A model generated the notes under the pieces. That model made no database searches and was not told the DNA's origin. It saw only the letters and a program-made list of their open reading frames with translations. 64,000 bases of DNA, taken from assembly GCA_029379385.1 (NCBI GenBank), contig CM055618.1, positions 20,189,071 to 20,253,070 on the forward strand. The letters are read 5' to 3'. This DNA comes from Quillaja saponaria (taxonomy: Eukaryota; Streptophyta; Magnoliopsida; Fabales; Quillajaceae). A program made the translations under genes and the position numbers. Shown here one piece after another: positions 23,938-37,714 of the stretch. The first letter of the stretch is position 1, and every line of letters begins with the position of its first letter.

Positions 23938-26900
23938 GGCTAGCTTACAGATCTTTTAGTTTTTTTTGCTTGTAAGAAGGGTGACATAGCTATGTGGCAC
24001 AGAAAAATATTCTTCAGTGTTGGAGGTCCGTGTGGGATTTTATGGTTCTTCTACATTGGTAACCATGTGAAATAATGGAGGGGACTAATGCATATGGAAT
24101 TAGTTCTACGTCATTTAAGTGTGGGTCTCACCAAAATTAGTGGGATCAATACTTCCCCAAGTTAATTATAACTATATATAGTGTGTTGTATCCATGACAT
24201 GATCTACTTATTTAGAGCTCTAAGGAAAAAAAAATTGAAATTCAGTATTAGAAATCTTATAAAAATGAACATTCATATAATTATTAGTGAATTATTTTGA
24301 CAAAATTATGCTGATAAGGTCTTCTTCTTATTTTTACAATTTACATGAATATCATTTAAATTTTGAAAACAAGTTACAACTAAACTTAAATTCTAAATAT
24401 TATGATAAACTTTTTAAAATATTATCAGTTATATTATTAAAAAATACATATAATTTTTTTATTAGTAAACTAAAAATAAAATATACACTAAAATTAAATT
24501 ATTGATCGGTTTATAAAATTATGAAAAATATTATTTATTACAATATATGAAATTTTTACTATCTACAATTTATTATAGAATAAGAAATTTTTTAATTTTG
24601 CAGTTATATTATTATTTTATGAATAATTACTAAATATTTATTTATATATATTTTTTGAAGTTGAATAATAAAATTTTAAAATAAATAATTTTAAATTTGT
24701 ATTTATCTCTAAATAAAAATACATTGAAGAATTTTGAAAAAATTATTTTAAATTTAAATTTTAAAAAAATTATATAATATAAAGGAAAGCCGTAGTAATT
24801 CACTCTCCTTGCTTAAGACTTTCGGACCGACCTTTGCCGCACCTGGCGTCAAATTGGTTGTACCCTCACAGTCAGCGTCAATCATAATTGTCATTGCCGG
24901 CTCAGACCCATAGGCTAAGTCGGTGGCCCCACAAATAGATAAATTAAAACCCAAAATAATGGTTTTCACGTTTTCTCTCATTTTACATTTACCTATTCCT
25001 CTATTTCTTTTTCATTTTACAATCACTTTCAGTTTTTGGTTCGATATTAATGCCAAGACTCTGCGAATCCAGTGTAACTATAACACGAACAAAGCCTATA
25101 TCGGCTTTATTTGAGTTGCCTAACCTGACCAAAGAAATTAGATATGTACATACAGCATGTGTTTTATCATTCTTTTTCTTAAAAATATACTTTCTCTTAT
25201 TCAAGTGCGCCAAGATGTTTCCCCCCACACAAAAAAAAGGGAGAGATTCTTGGTCAATCCCACTTCACATGTGTTTAGTCAAAGCAAGAGTGCTGGAGAC
25301 GCCTAAAAACAAAGGCCCTAAAGACATTCTTCCTATGAACAGAGGCTTTATAGTTTTTTTTTTTTTGAGGAATAAAGACAACCATTTGTCACGCGTAGAC
25401 GTGGTCTTCTGCGTTACATATAATCAAAAATAAGATAAAGGATATATAATTAGTGTAAATATTACTCACAATGATTAAAATTAATCAAACCAACTTATAA
25501 CTTTCATTATTCATCAATTATCAAATAAAATTGCATACGTTCACAGATATTTTTGTTCTATGTACAATCATAAAACACCGTGAAGCTTTTTTTATTTATT
25601 TATTTAGCAAAGTGTATGAAATAATATTTAGAGGAAATTTAATCACAATTAAGTAAATCTTTTTAATATATTGGTAGACCATTAATCTTTAATTTATTTT
25701 CCAATCAGTCGCAGATTCAACTGTAAGAATAACGGGTTAAATTTATCAAAATTTGAACCAGTCAGAAGTAGTTCAACTAGTTTCTTATGGGCATCATCAG
25801 GCTAAACTTCTTTCTTTTCTAATTGTCAGAGAGAATCTCTGAGCAGTGGGGCCTGAAAGTGAGAATTGGGTTGCATATCTACTGAAGCAATTGATCTCTT
25901 GTTTATTATGGGCTATGGAAGTTCTATCCATAAATGTGAGCCCAGAATCGTGTAAAATTTTCCATATGGGCTGGTATTAGGCCCATATTTCAGTCCCACG
26001 CAAACAAAAGGGACGAAATGGTCAAATATCACCGTTAATTTCATTACAATATTCTCATTTTGGGCTCGAAGGTTTCGTTTATTATTTTGAATAGCATAAA
26101 AAATAAAGTTCAGCTGATCGGCTTATCTCTACTACAATAGTAGTCAGTAATGCTACACATTTTTTGTGTAATCTTTTTTATATTAAAATCAAGTAAAGTG
26201 CCTTTGGTTTAAGAAAAAAAAAACTAATCAACATGTGCTAAAATTGGTTAAGCAAAAGATGATTGTATACCAAAAAAATTAATAATCTGATGTGAACGTG
26301 ATCATTTTCTTTTTGTAAGTAAATCAGTAGTGGATCAAATGATTTGCTCAACTGGGAATTAAGCCAATGTCTGTTGTCTTCCATGGTACTTCATTTTACA
26401 TTGTTATGCTTAATAACTCGCCATTACAACTCATGTATTTGTCGGCCATGCCAGACCACGAGACGTACCAGTGGCCACTTGGGTCTAAGGAACGCACGGT
26501 TTTTAATTCCCGTAAATTAATTAAGCTCTACGGCGTTTTAAATTATGTAATCTTAATTAATTGTGTTATCATTATATAACTTTATTCCTAAATAATATAT
26601 GTTTAATCTGCCCTAAACGTTTGTGCTTTTTTTTTTTTTCTATATTATCTTTCAATAGTGCATAATGAGATTCTCCGCGTTAATTTCTCTTCCACTGATT
26701 GAAATGCTTTTTTTTTTTTGTAAATATTTATTTATGAACTGAAATTACTTGGTCATATTTTCTTGTTTAAGTGTTCAACCATCATTTTTTATTTTTCATC
26801 AAGGATAGGTCAAAATTTTGCAAAGTATTATTGTGAAAGTATAATATTTCCATGAGAAATAAGGTCAATTATTGGAAACTATTATGTAAAAGTGTCAAAA

Positions 26901-29900
26901 GAGCATTTAATTGACATAGACCTTAACAAGTCATCTTGTGTTTACAATGACCTCAATAAGTCACATTTTTCTCACAATTCTTTTTTCGACTTCTCACGAG
27001 TATCTCTATTTTTTATGTGTGAACTTAAAATTTATTTGGGTTTGTGATTATTTCTCCCTACAAGTGTTTTCTTGTAAATTATAATTTATGATATTGCATA
27101 GAATTCTAGCTGCTGAGCTCAAGCGAGTCTTTATCATTTTACGACTTAATTATTTTAAGTCTTTGAAACCAAAGTCTTGGCACATTGATGACTGACCTTA
27201 AAGGCCTAGACTTCAAATATCTAAATTAGTAATTAATTTTTTCTAAAAATAAAAAAATAATCAGGAACGTGTAGACTAAGCTGGTATGTTATTGAAAAAT
27301 TGGTCTACAGAAAAAACTTTGACTAAATAAATCAATTAGTCTCCTTTAGACAGACCAATTGCTAGATAAAGGAATTTATTTTTATTATTAAGGAATGCGG
27401 ATTTTCCATTGAAATAAATGAGGGAACCTTCATATATATCCTTTAATTTAATCCTATAAAGTTTAACGGTGGAAGAGAAATGAATGTGAACTAATCAATA
27501 AGGTCGTAATTTATAGCTTGTGCTAACCTATAAAAGAGAAAAACAACAAAATTGAAAGAATTATGCTAAAACATGTTGATCATTTTCTGAATAAAAATTA
27601 TGTTATAGTACAAGAGATAATTAATTTAGATATTCTTTTTGGGTAATAATTTAGATTTATCTGAAACAATAATACATGAACCTCTACATATTTAAATGAA
27701 TCTTAATTGATTCCACATTGTGTTTATAAGCATTAATTAATCCTTCTATAAGAATAGAAGTTGGTGAGAATATGACTAGCAAGTTTCTGTGGTGGCAGCA
27801 CTCTTGGCGTACGTGGTTTTTATACTTAATACCCAAAGGTCTTCTAGAAGCCCACTTATTCATTGTATTTCATATTTTTGTTTTGTCTCTTTTCTATCTC
27901 TCTATACGGATACAAAATTTGGTTCTAGACCTCCCAGACAATTCAAACAATTTTTTATTTTATTTTAAAAATGGGAGTTTGGAAAAATTGTATTTTATTA
28001 TTTTTAAAATATTAATTAATTTTATTATTAATTTTGTCTCATCTTTTTTATTTTTGGTTTGTAGAAAACCCATCAAGTTTGTAAGCCTCTTCTTTCCATA
28101 AACATCCTGATGCCTGATATACAGCACCAATAAATTTTATCAGTTAAATCAATAGCCATATTTTTTGTCTCACACCTAATTAAATACTTATTATGTTTTC
28201 TCTTAATCGTAAATTGCTTACATAATTCAAAATATTCTTTTGTTTTGCTATATGCATGCTAAGTTGAAAAACAAATTAGCCTTAGTTTTCTTTCCGCCTC
28301 TCTTCTCTCTATAGAAATACTGAGATAAAAAATAAAAATAAATAAAAATGCCAAAAAAAAAGTAAAAACTTCAACATTGATACTTGTACTTTTGTGTATA
28401 ATATTAAATAAGAAATTTTTGTAATTACATTTAAATTATGAAAGTTATACGTAAACCACAAAGACGTAAGAGAATGTACTTTTATTTATTGATGAAATGA
28501 TGACACGGAACAAAATTATTATTTGCACATATCTGTAGTTGCCATAACTTAAGCATTATAATTTTTTTAATAATAAACAATGCTCCTATATTCAATTACT
28601 TATTGTTCCATTGATCACCAATAAATGAGTCATTTATCAATCGGATAAATTATGTATGTATTACAAGGAATACTCACTTAATTCTATAATTTTTTTAAAT
28701 ATATTTTTTTTCGGTCCGAAAATTGATATTAAAAATTAACACATTAAGCATGAAATCAATAAATAAATTACATTCTTTTGACGAGCGACTAATTCCAAAA
28801 AGTTGAATTCTAAAGTTTTAAACCAGCACACAAATTGCCGTATTGTAAGGTGTACTTAAGATTCAGCAGGTTGGTGAACTCCTCAATCATCATTTACTTG
28901 TACCACAGCTAAATACTTAGCATTTAGCCATCAAAGGACCACAAGTTATCACAAAAATTGTAATTCTACATTCTATACGAAAAGGACATATCTTACATTT
29001 TTTTTTAGACAATTATATGTATATCTTTGTGTTAAACTCAATGAATTATCCTAATTTAATTTATTCCAACTCCTGTATAATTTACGAATCGTTAATTGGA
29101 TTGGATTATATATCCAATTCAAATTGAAAATAATAAATCAAAGTTGCTATCCCTAACTATTTCCTCAAGGGTTGGTGAATGATCTTTGTCAAATTGACAC
29201 ATTTATTTCCCTCTTCTTTCGTTTCCATATTGATGTAGTGTTAACGTAAGGCAAAAGTTATTTGTATTAATTGGTTAGAGAATAGAAAATTTCATACTGA
29301 AATTCAAAGGGAATAGAAAATATACAGCTTCCAACTTTCATATATATATATATATATATATCACCTTTTAACTACAGGATACAGGTGACCATATATTCTT
29401 CCCCATGGACCATGATTATATTTTATAATAATTTCCATGCTGCCATGCACTTGATTAAAGTCATGAGTTTCGTGATATTATCTCAGCCTAATTTACTTAG
29501 AGCTCAATGTGTCATGTCCACTTAGTCGTTTTATTCAAAGGTTGAGCTTTTTTTTATTTTCTTGTTTTTTATGTGCATGCATTTCATCTCAAAACACATC
29601 TATCTCGGATGAAAAACAATATTGACTTTAAATTATGGTGTTAACATTCTTATCTCAATAGAAAACAGTTCAATTTACAAATAAAAAAAATATGTTGCTC
29701 CTCCTCAAATCAAAGACTTTTTTATAATTATAATTAAGAATGCTACAATTCCAAGTTGGAAGTCTAACAATTCACCATCTCAACTAAGTAACTTCAGTAT
29801 GGAGAAATTTAACTTTCTTGATAAATACGTTTAAGATGACTACTAATATACCCAATCAAAATATTTAAAAAAATATTATTGAAGCATACTAATTAATTCA

Positions 29901-30640
29901 TTTGTTTGTTTACTTAATAAATATGTAAGTTTTGTAACATATGAGTATCTTACAAGTTTAAGTTTATTTGAAATGACTGTTTAACATTTTATATATGTTT
30001 GGACTCTGGAAAAATAATCTTCTATATGGGTCTAACTCTTTTTACAATTCACTGACTAAATATAAAATTATAATTTTTGGTCATTAAGACAACATTAAAA
30101 AGTCATTAGTTAAAGTAACTGACCCGTCAATAATCATTGATATTATTGACACTGAAACAATAATTCATACTCAAAAAATTTTAATTCATAATCTTTTACT
30201 TTCTGGCGGTTAATTCCCTCCAAAAAAAAAATTCATGCGGTTTACTCTTTTACTCTCTAATAACAAAAAAAAAAAAAAAAGTAATGGGGGATAAACGTGT
30301 TGTACCCCTGGTGAGTAGGTGAGATTGACCCAGATGAATCACTGCCATCGACTTTGGGACCCGAAAATCAACGGTCCCACTCTTCTCCACTATCTCTCTC
30401 TACAAACACTGACTGTTCTTTATTTCACCTCTCTCTCTCTTCCAGGCATTTAATCCAGTCGTCTCTGGCTATTCCTCTTCAAGCCAATCCAACCGCGTCA
30501 TGACACAAAACTGAAAGCAAAAGGCCAGAATCAGACACACCCAATCTTTGTACGGTCGTACACTCACAAACACCCCCTCCCTCCTCTATTTTTTCTTTTT
30601 GCAAATCGAAAAATTCTCACGTTTAGGAGTTAAGGACCAT
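23938..30640. other. Long AT-rich intergenic region
   Basis: About 6.7 kb upstream of both the LURP-one gene (minus) and RBOHF (plus). Mostly 70-80% A/T by eye, with short open frames of low complexity and no recognisable protein. A GC-richer patch at about 24790-24930 stands out but matches no family I know. The last few hundred bases have C/T-rich tracts typical of plant promoters. No transposase, RNA gene or terminal repeats seen. Confidence 0.5.
29340..29361. repeat. (AT)11 microsatellite
   Basis: Uninterrupted AT dinucleotide run of 22 bp in the intergenic region upstream of RBOHF. Confidence 0.9.
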
Positions 30641-30641
30641 G

Positions 30642-30648
30642 TATAAAA
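30642..30648 (+). promoter_or_regulatory. Candidate TATA box of RBOHF
   Basis: TATAAAA about 320 nt upstream of the RBOHF ATG. A second candidate, TATAAATATA at 30866-30875, would leave a leader of only about 70 nt. The longer leader suits the C/T-rich sequence between, but the choice is inference. Confidence 0.35.
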
Positions 30649-30970
30649 CCACTGGTTTAATTTTATACTAGGGGTCTAGACCTTTTCAGTCTGTTGCAAA
30701 ATCCTTGTCTCTTTCAAGCTTTTCTTTTATCTCTCTTTTGAACTCATGCTGCCGCGTTCAGGTCCTTTTCTGAGAGATTCCTAACGCGTTCTACGACTTC
30801 AGTCTGCTCTCCCAGCCCCATCTTTTCCTTCGCCAACTGCGCACATTAGCAAATCAATTACATATTATAAATATATATATACTGTCTATCGAGTACAATC
30901 ATAGCGATTAGTATTTTGTATTAGAAGTTGTAAAGATTGATACATTTTTTACTTTCTTTGATTTTATCAA

Positions 30971-33900
30971 ATGAGCGGTAATCCGAAGCACGAACGCCGT
31001 TGGGCGTCGGACACAATTCCTAGTCAGGCAACAATTAGCATCGGATATTCCCCGGGAACCGAGTCAAGTTCTGCTTCCGAAGAGTTTGTTGAGGTCACTC
31101 TTGATCTTCAAGATGATGACACTATTGTCCTTCGTAGCGTTGAGCCTGCGACGGTGATTAATATCGACGGTGTAGTATCCAGTGGCGGAAATGAAACCCC
31201 GGCTTCAGCTTCGAGGTCTCCGTCGATCGGAAGGAGTTCATCCAACAAGTTGCGGCAATTCTCTCAGGAGCTTAAAGCTGAGGCGGTAGCAAAGGCAAAG
31301 CAGTTCTCGCAAGAGATCAAGGCGGAGTTCCGGCGATTCTCGGGGAGCCACAGTCATGCATCGCGCACACTGTCGTCCTCCTCTAGTCCCAATGGCGTCG
31401 GAGGAGGATTCAACTCGGCTTTGGCTGCTCGATCCCTAAGGAGGCAACGAGCTCAGCTTGATCGAACTCGGCTTGGTGCTCACAAAGCACTCCGTAGTTT
31501 GAAATTCATCAGCAATAAGACTAATGGAGTCGATGCGTGGAATGAAATTCAAAGCAATTTCGATAGGCTTGCTAAGGACGGTTTTCTCTATCGCTCTGAT
31601 TTTGCACAATGCATAGGTTCGTTTCGTCTTCTCTTCAATTTAGCTTTTTGCATTGTTCAATTTCATTTGTCAAATGTCACTTTGCATAAGCTGGAAAGTT
31701 AACATGCTCCTAATATGTATTCAATTTAATCTATTTTCTCTGTTTTAAAGGAATGAAAGATTCAAAGGAGTTTGCACTGGAACTGTTCGATGCTTTGAGC
31801 CGGAGACGAAGGCTCAAGGTTGACAAACTCAGCAGAGATGAACTACATGAGTTTTGGTCGCAAATTACTGATCAAAGTTTTGACTCCCGGTTGCAGATTT
31901 TCTTCGACATGTATGTAGGCCTTACTTAATTCATTAATCCAATCCTAATCAGAATAATTATGCAACAAAGCGAGGGTACAACTGTCACTGCAAGTTTGCT
32001 TAATTTACTAACTAAACTTCAAATATTTATATTATCTCTTCCCTTGTAATTAAAATACTATCCATATTTGTTCGTTTCCTTTTTAATTCCCCAGGGTGGA
32101 CAAGAACGAAGACGGCAGAATTACTGAAGAAGAAGTTAAAGAGGTAAAAAATGAACATTCAGTTTGAATATTACTATTTTTTTTTTGTTTTTTGTTTTCA
32201 TTATTCAGTTTCTAATGGCTGAAATAGTGAAATAGTACTTGTTTAATGAAATGCATGAATTGGCCAAAAAGCGTCTACCCTTGTTAAGTAATAAGTGGTC
32301 ATCCACGTGCTGTGCTCTTTTTCTTTATGTCCTCCAGGTGTCAAATTGGTTCTTATTAATAAAAAAAGTTAGGCAGGAATAAGTCTTTAAAATTTTAAAC
32401 AAACTGCTTCCCAGTATTATACTATTGAGATGATAAAGGAATATTGAAATTATGAGTTTTCTTAGTCATCGTGTTGTGAAGCATATTATCCATTATTAGT
32501 TGGTTTCAATTCAATTGTTCGTGAACTAGGTCGTACTTTTAAAGCTTTTGAGGTCAGACAGATGGCATCTGCATTTAGCTAATTTTACCAAATTCTTGGA
32601 AATAATTAACAGTGACGCTTAAATGGGTTTGGTGGGGGCTTTATTGTCATTATGTTCTTTATATATGGTTCATTTCGCTTGATTCGTCAAAATTCTTATA
32701 TGAAGATTTGACTTTGAAATTAAATTTTTTTTCTTTAATTAATAGATAATAATGTCAAGTGCTTCTGCGAACAAGTTATCAAGATTGAAGGAACAAGCAG
32801 AAGAATATGCAGCTCTAATTATGGAAGAGTTAGACCCTGAGAGACTTGGCTACATTGAGGTGGGACCCCTTTTTCTTGTCTCCCCCACAATTTATAGACT
32901 ATTTTAACATCTTATAAGGGTTAGAGACTTAGAGATTGTAGTTCAATATTAATCTGTTAATTTGATTTCTCATCTTTAAATTGATCACCGTATTAGTTTA
33001 ATTGGGTTCATATAATCCAAATTAAGTCAACCTTGACCGGCTGTAGGTTCTTCCCCCCAAATAATTTCCATTCGATGTTAAGCAACAATATATCTATTTC
33101 TCAAATAGCTGTCGTGATGTTGTTGAACCGTGCACAAAGAAAAATAACATTTCCAACCCTTGTACCAGAAAAAAGAAAAGAGTAGTACACGTTGGAGAAT
33201 ATAGTACTCTCATTTATTTTACGCTCAATTTTATTTTACATTTTATAACTGGATATTTTATGATTTTATCAATGGAATTAACTACAACTCCCTAATTCCA
33301 ATCAGTTCTGAAAGACATTAATTATATAGATTGGAAGGACCACGACCTACTGCATGATTGACCATGTGAAGTCATATTGCTGCCATTTAGCATTATGATT
33401 ATGATTACATAGTTGAGTTCCTTGGTGGGCTTGTACCATGAGTTACGCGTACACCGCACTCATACACGTATGCACGCGTGCTTCATAATATCAGTATGTG
33501 TTGCTAGTTGCTAGTTGCTAGTTGCTAGTTGCTAGTTGCCATGTTCAAAGATCTGAAGATAAAGTTACATTTTGGGGGATCATAATTAAAAATGTCACTG
33601 CAGCTATGGCAATTGGAGACGCTTTTGTTACAAAAGGACACGTACCTCAACTACAGCCAAGCGCTAAGCTACACGAGCCAAGCATTGAGCCAGAACCTAC
33701 AGGGACTAAGAAAGAGAAGCCGAATAAGAAGGGTGAGCCGAAAAATACTCTACTATTTGCAAGAGAATTGGAAGAGAATTTGGGTCTTAACATTGTGGGT
33801 CATGATAATGGTTGGCCTATTTACGTGGAAGTTCATACAATACAAGCAGAAAGATGCCTTCCAAATCATGGGTTACTGTCTTCTCACAGCCAAGGGTGCA

Positions 33901-36900
33901 GCCGAGACTTTAAAGTTTAACATGGCTCTTATACTCCTACCCGTTTGTAGAAACACAATCACTTGGCTCAGGTCGACCAAGCTGGCTTACATTATTCCAT
34001 TTGACGACAACATTAATTTTCACAAGGTATGCACTAGTACTCTAGCACCCTGCTTGATTCACACGTCAATTTTGTGGGGGCAGACTTTATGCTAAAAAGT
34101 CAGATTGATTATGAATTTCATAGTAATCTAAATATATGTCCTTGTCGAGACAGAATTTGAAATTTGCTATTCTCTTGTCTAGGCAAAGATTGACCTCCAT
34201 GTGAATAAGGTCCCAAATAATGAGAGATATGAAAAAATTGGTTCAATTATATTTATTCTTAATCTTAAACAGAACGTAACATAAAATTTATATGTAACAT
34301 AATATTTATTTTTATTTAGAAAATTGAACAAAAAGTTGTCGAAGTGGCCTTTTTTGCATGTACCAATTGAAATATTTTGAATTAAAAAAAAAAAAAATGC
34401 TTTCTTTAAAATACGAAAAATTGCTAATTTTTTAATGCATTGTTAAAAAAGAAAAAAATGCGTTGTCAAGGGGAATGTCACGCAGCAATGGTTGACTGAA
34501 TTAATTAGCTCCATGGACACTCCTCCAACAATGAGATGTAAAGTCTCAAGTGAGTCTGAAATGTGGGGCCTCCAGATAAAATTTTGAAAGTGTACTAGGA
34601 GTAAAGGTTGGATTACCTAGTAATTATCAATTTCTTGGAGCTAGCAGTGACGTGGAACTGAAACTGTTGTGAAATTCTGCTTTGTGTTCACTACTCTGTT
34701 CTTATCATTTAATTATGAATGTGTATAGACAATCGCGACAGCCATTCTGATCGGCGTCATACTCCATGCGGGAGATCACCTTGCATGTGATTTTCCGAGG
34801 CTTATAAATGCTTCTGAAGCACATTATGAGCAGTACTTAAACAATGTCTTCGGACATCATAAACCCAGTTATGTGAACCTGGTTCAAGGGGTCGAGGGTG
34901 TGACTGGAATTCTAATGGTGATCTTTATGGCAATAGCATTCACACTTGCAACTCGATGGTTCAGAAGGAGTCGCATTAAGCTTCCCAGGCCTTTTAATAG
35001 GCTCACTGGCTTCAACGCCTTCTGGTATTCACACCATCTATTTGTCGTTGTCTATGTCTTGCTCGTCATCCACGGTGTATTTCTTTACCTCGTCCACAAA
35101 TGGTACCTTCAAACGGTATGATCTTTACATCACATTCCAATTGACGAAGAATATATGTGCCCCAGTTGCTTAGTTTTTGATAGATTGAACTCTGCTTGCA
35201 GACATGGATGTATCTTGCCGTTCCAGTTTTACTATATGCCGGAGAAAGAATGCTGAGATTCTTTCGTTCTGGTTTTAATACTGTCCAGCTTTTGAAGGTG
35301 AGCAAAAGAAGACTAGCATTAAATGCTCAATTTTTGATTCATCATTTGCAAAACACTGCTATCCTATTTGTGTGGCTTGCAAGTAGGCTATAATAGTGTT
35401 TTTATATCATGATCCATCATATCTGTAAATCACTTGCTAGCAATCCTTTTGTTACAAATCTATAAAATTCTGATGCAATACCATTTCTAGGTTGCCATTT
35501 ATCCCGGAAACGTACTCACGTTGCAAATGTCTAAGCCACCCACGTTTCGTTACAAGAGCGGACAATACATGTTTGTCCAGTGCCCTGCTGTTTCTCCGTT
35601 TGAGTGGTAATTTGCGTTTTTATCCCCAGTCATATAGTACTCCATATTTGAGAATATCCTGGATCTTCGTAACTAGCATGTAAATGATATGATTATAATC
35701 GATGACCTAAGAATGTATGTTACTCTATTTATATATATCAGATTTCATTACACCTCTTTCAATTGCTAAATCGTGGCATAAAGTCAAACTGAACTTAACT
35801 ACTCATATTCTTCTTTATCTCTTATCCATCATCCATAAGTCAGGAGTAGTTGATTAATCTTGGTTCAGTTTCAGAAGTGACTCTTGGCACTGATACCCCG
35901 TAGTTCTGTGCTTAAATAGTAACATGGAACAACTTATATGATCCAGGCATCCATTTTCTATTACTTCGGCTCCTGGTGATGACTATCTCAGTGTTCACAT
36001 CCGGCAGCTAGGTGACTGGACACAAGAGCTTAAGAGGGTATTCTCAGAAGCCTGTGAGCCTCCCGTAGCTGGGAAGAGTGGGCTTCTCAGAGCTGATGAG
36101 ACAACTAAAAAAATGTAAGCAATATTGCAAATTTGCAATACCTGCTAACGGTTTCATTTTCTTTCCCATTTTCTTCCCGATTGTAGCATTTATTGAGGAG
36201 TGGCTCCGGAAAATATTTACATTAATTTTCTCCTTGGACAGCCTGCCTAAGCTTTTAATAGATGGGCCTTATGGTGCTCCAGCACAAGATTATCGAAAAT
36301 ATGATGTCCTGTTACTTGTTGGTCTTGGAATAGGAGCAACACCTTTCATCAGCATCCTAAAAGATCTGCTCAACAACATTGTCAAAATGGAGGAGCAAGC
36401 GGTGAGTATCTCCTACTAGGGTGATGCTAGTTGTACACTTTATCATGTGTTTATCCCTGTGGTAGTCTGTGCGATTCAATTGATAATTGAAATAAATGTT
36501 GCAGACAACTGTAGACTCTTCATTTTTCCCAGCCAGATCATTCATTAATTTATTTATGTCTTCTGCAGTATTCTTGAATGTGCGATGATTAGTGGGTCGT
36601 AGGACAAAATTACAATTATTCATTAAAAGGAGAAGGGACAAAGTTACAGTTTTGCTTCATTCTATTCAGGATTCAATCTCTGATTTCAGTAGAGCATCAG
36701 ACCAAAGTGTTGGCAGCAGTACAGATTCACTATCTGTTAGTAAGATTTCTCCGAGGCGGAAGAAGACACTGAAGACACTGAAGACTACAAATGCTTATTT
36801 TTACTGGGTAACTAGGGAGCAAGGCTCTTTTGATTGGTTTAAAGGGGTGATGAATGAGGTGGCAGAGCTTGATCAAAGGGTACTATTTGAAACTTCCTTT

Positions 36901-37714
36901 GAAATTACTTAACGTTTTTCTTCCCTGAAGATTGGTTTCTCTTTATTTCCGTGCTAAATAAATGGATCGTTTTTGAATTTGTTGTTATATAACGTAACCT
37001 GTCATTGGTGGACTTCAGGGTGTCATTGAGATGCACAACTACTTGACTAGCGTTTATGAGGAAGGCGATGCCAGATCAGCTCTCATTACCATGGTGCAAG
37101 CACTCAATCATGCCAAGAATGGGGTTGATATTGTTTCTGGGACTAGGGTAAGCTCTTTGATCTCAATCTTTCACTCTTTTATCATTCAATACCATAAATT
37201 TCCATTTTAATTACTCAGAGAAATGAGAATGCATCCCTGAGTTTTGTGGCATGAGATATGCATCCAATTTTTTGGAAGAGTACTTTCAGTTATCCTGAAA
37301 GATCTCTTGGGTTCACCGTTCAGAGCAAATTATCCTACAAAATACTATATTCGTGTCACTGACGACGTTTGAAAACTGTGTTTTGTTTTTCGTTGTTAAT
37401 GTGGACAATCGGACTCAACATTTGTGACCACTATCAGGTGCGAACCCATTTTGCTAGGCCTAATTGGAAGAAGGTCTTCTCTAAAATGTGTTCCAAGCAC
37501 TGCAATGCAAGAATAGGTTAGCCTATCTCTACCTGGGGTGAACTATACAGAAAGTCCAGTCTAAATTCAGATACTTATAATGTGGTTTTGGTAATTTGGA
37601 TTAGGGGTATTTTATTGCGGAGCACCAGTTTTGGCCAAAGAACTCAGCAACCTCTGCTATGACTTCAATCAGAAAGGTCCCACTAAATTTGAATTCCACA
37701 AGGAGCATTTTTAA
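30971..37714 (+). CDS. RBOHF: Respiratory burst oxidase homolog F (NADPH oxidase)
   Basis: Fourteen exons: 30971-31616, 31751-31910, 32095-32143, 32746-32859, 33604-34026, 34729-35115, 35202-35297, 35491-35606, 35947-36114, 36242-36401, 36670-36879, 37019-37147, 37438-37516, 37605-37714; 2847 nt, 948 aa with every phase consistent (Arabidopsis RBOHF is 944 aa). N-terminus: F-type block [15 protein letters not shown] and Ser-rich phosphorylation region. EF-hand loop [12 protein letters not shown] at about 271-282. Then six-helix ferric-reductase core with paired haem histidines, FAD site HPFSITSAP (about 665-673), NADPH sites [11 protein letters not shown] and GLGIGATPF, and the invariant C-terminal FEFHKEHF. 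The enzyme moves electrons from cytosolic NADPH across the plasma membrane to make apoplastic superoxide in ABA-driven stomatal closure, immunity and Casparian-strip formation. Calcium and OST1/BIK1-type kinases are known regulators. Confidence 0.97.
33500..33539 (+). repeat. Heptanucleotide tandem repeat in RBOHF intron 4
   Basis: Five perfect GTTGCTA units (33500-33534) and a partial sixth, ending about 65 nt before the acceptor of exon 5 at 33604. It lies within the region where branch point and upstream polypyrimidine signals would sit. Confidence 0.9.

Noticed and set aside
24754..25433. Overlapping open frames on both strands near 25 kb
   Set aside because: No recognised domain and no coherent gene structure; kept only as a base-composition remark.
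27772..28101. Plus-strand open frame of 109 codons upstream of RBOHF
   Set aside because: Phe/Ile/Leu-rich translation expected from AT-rich DNA; no family, no splice context.
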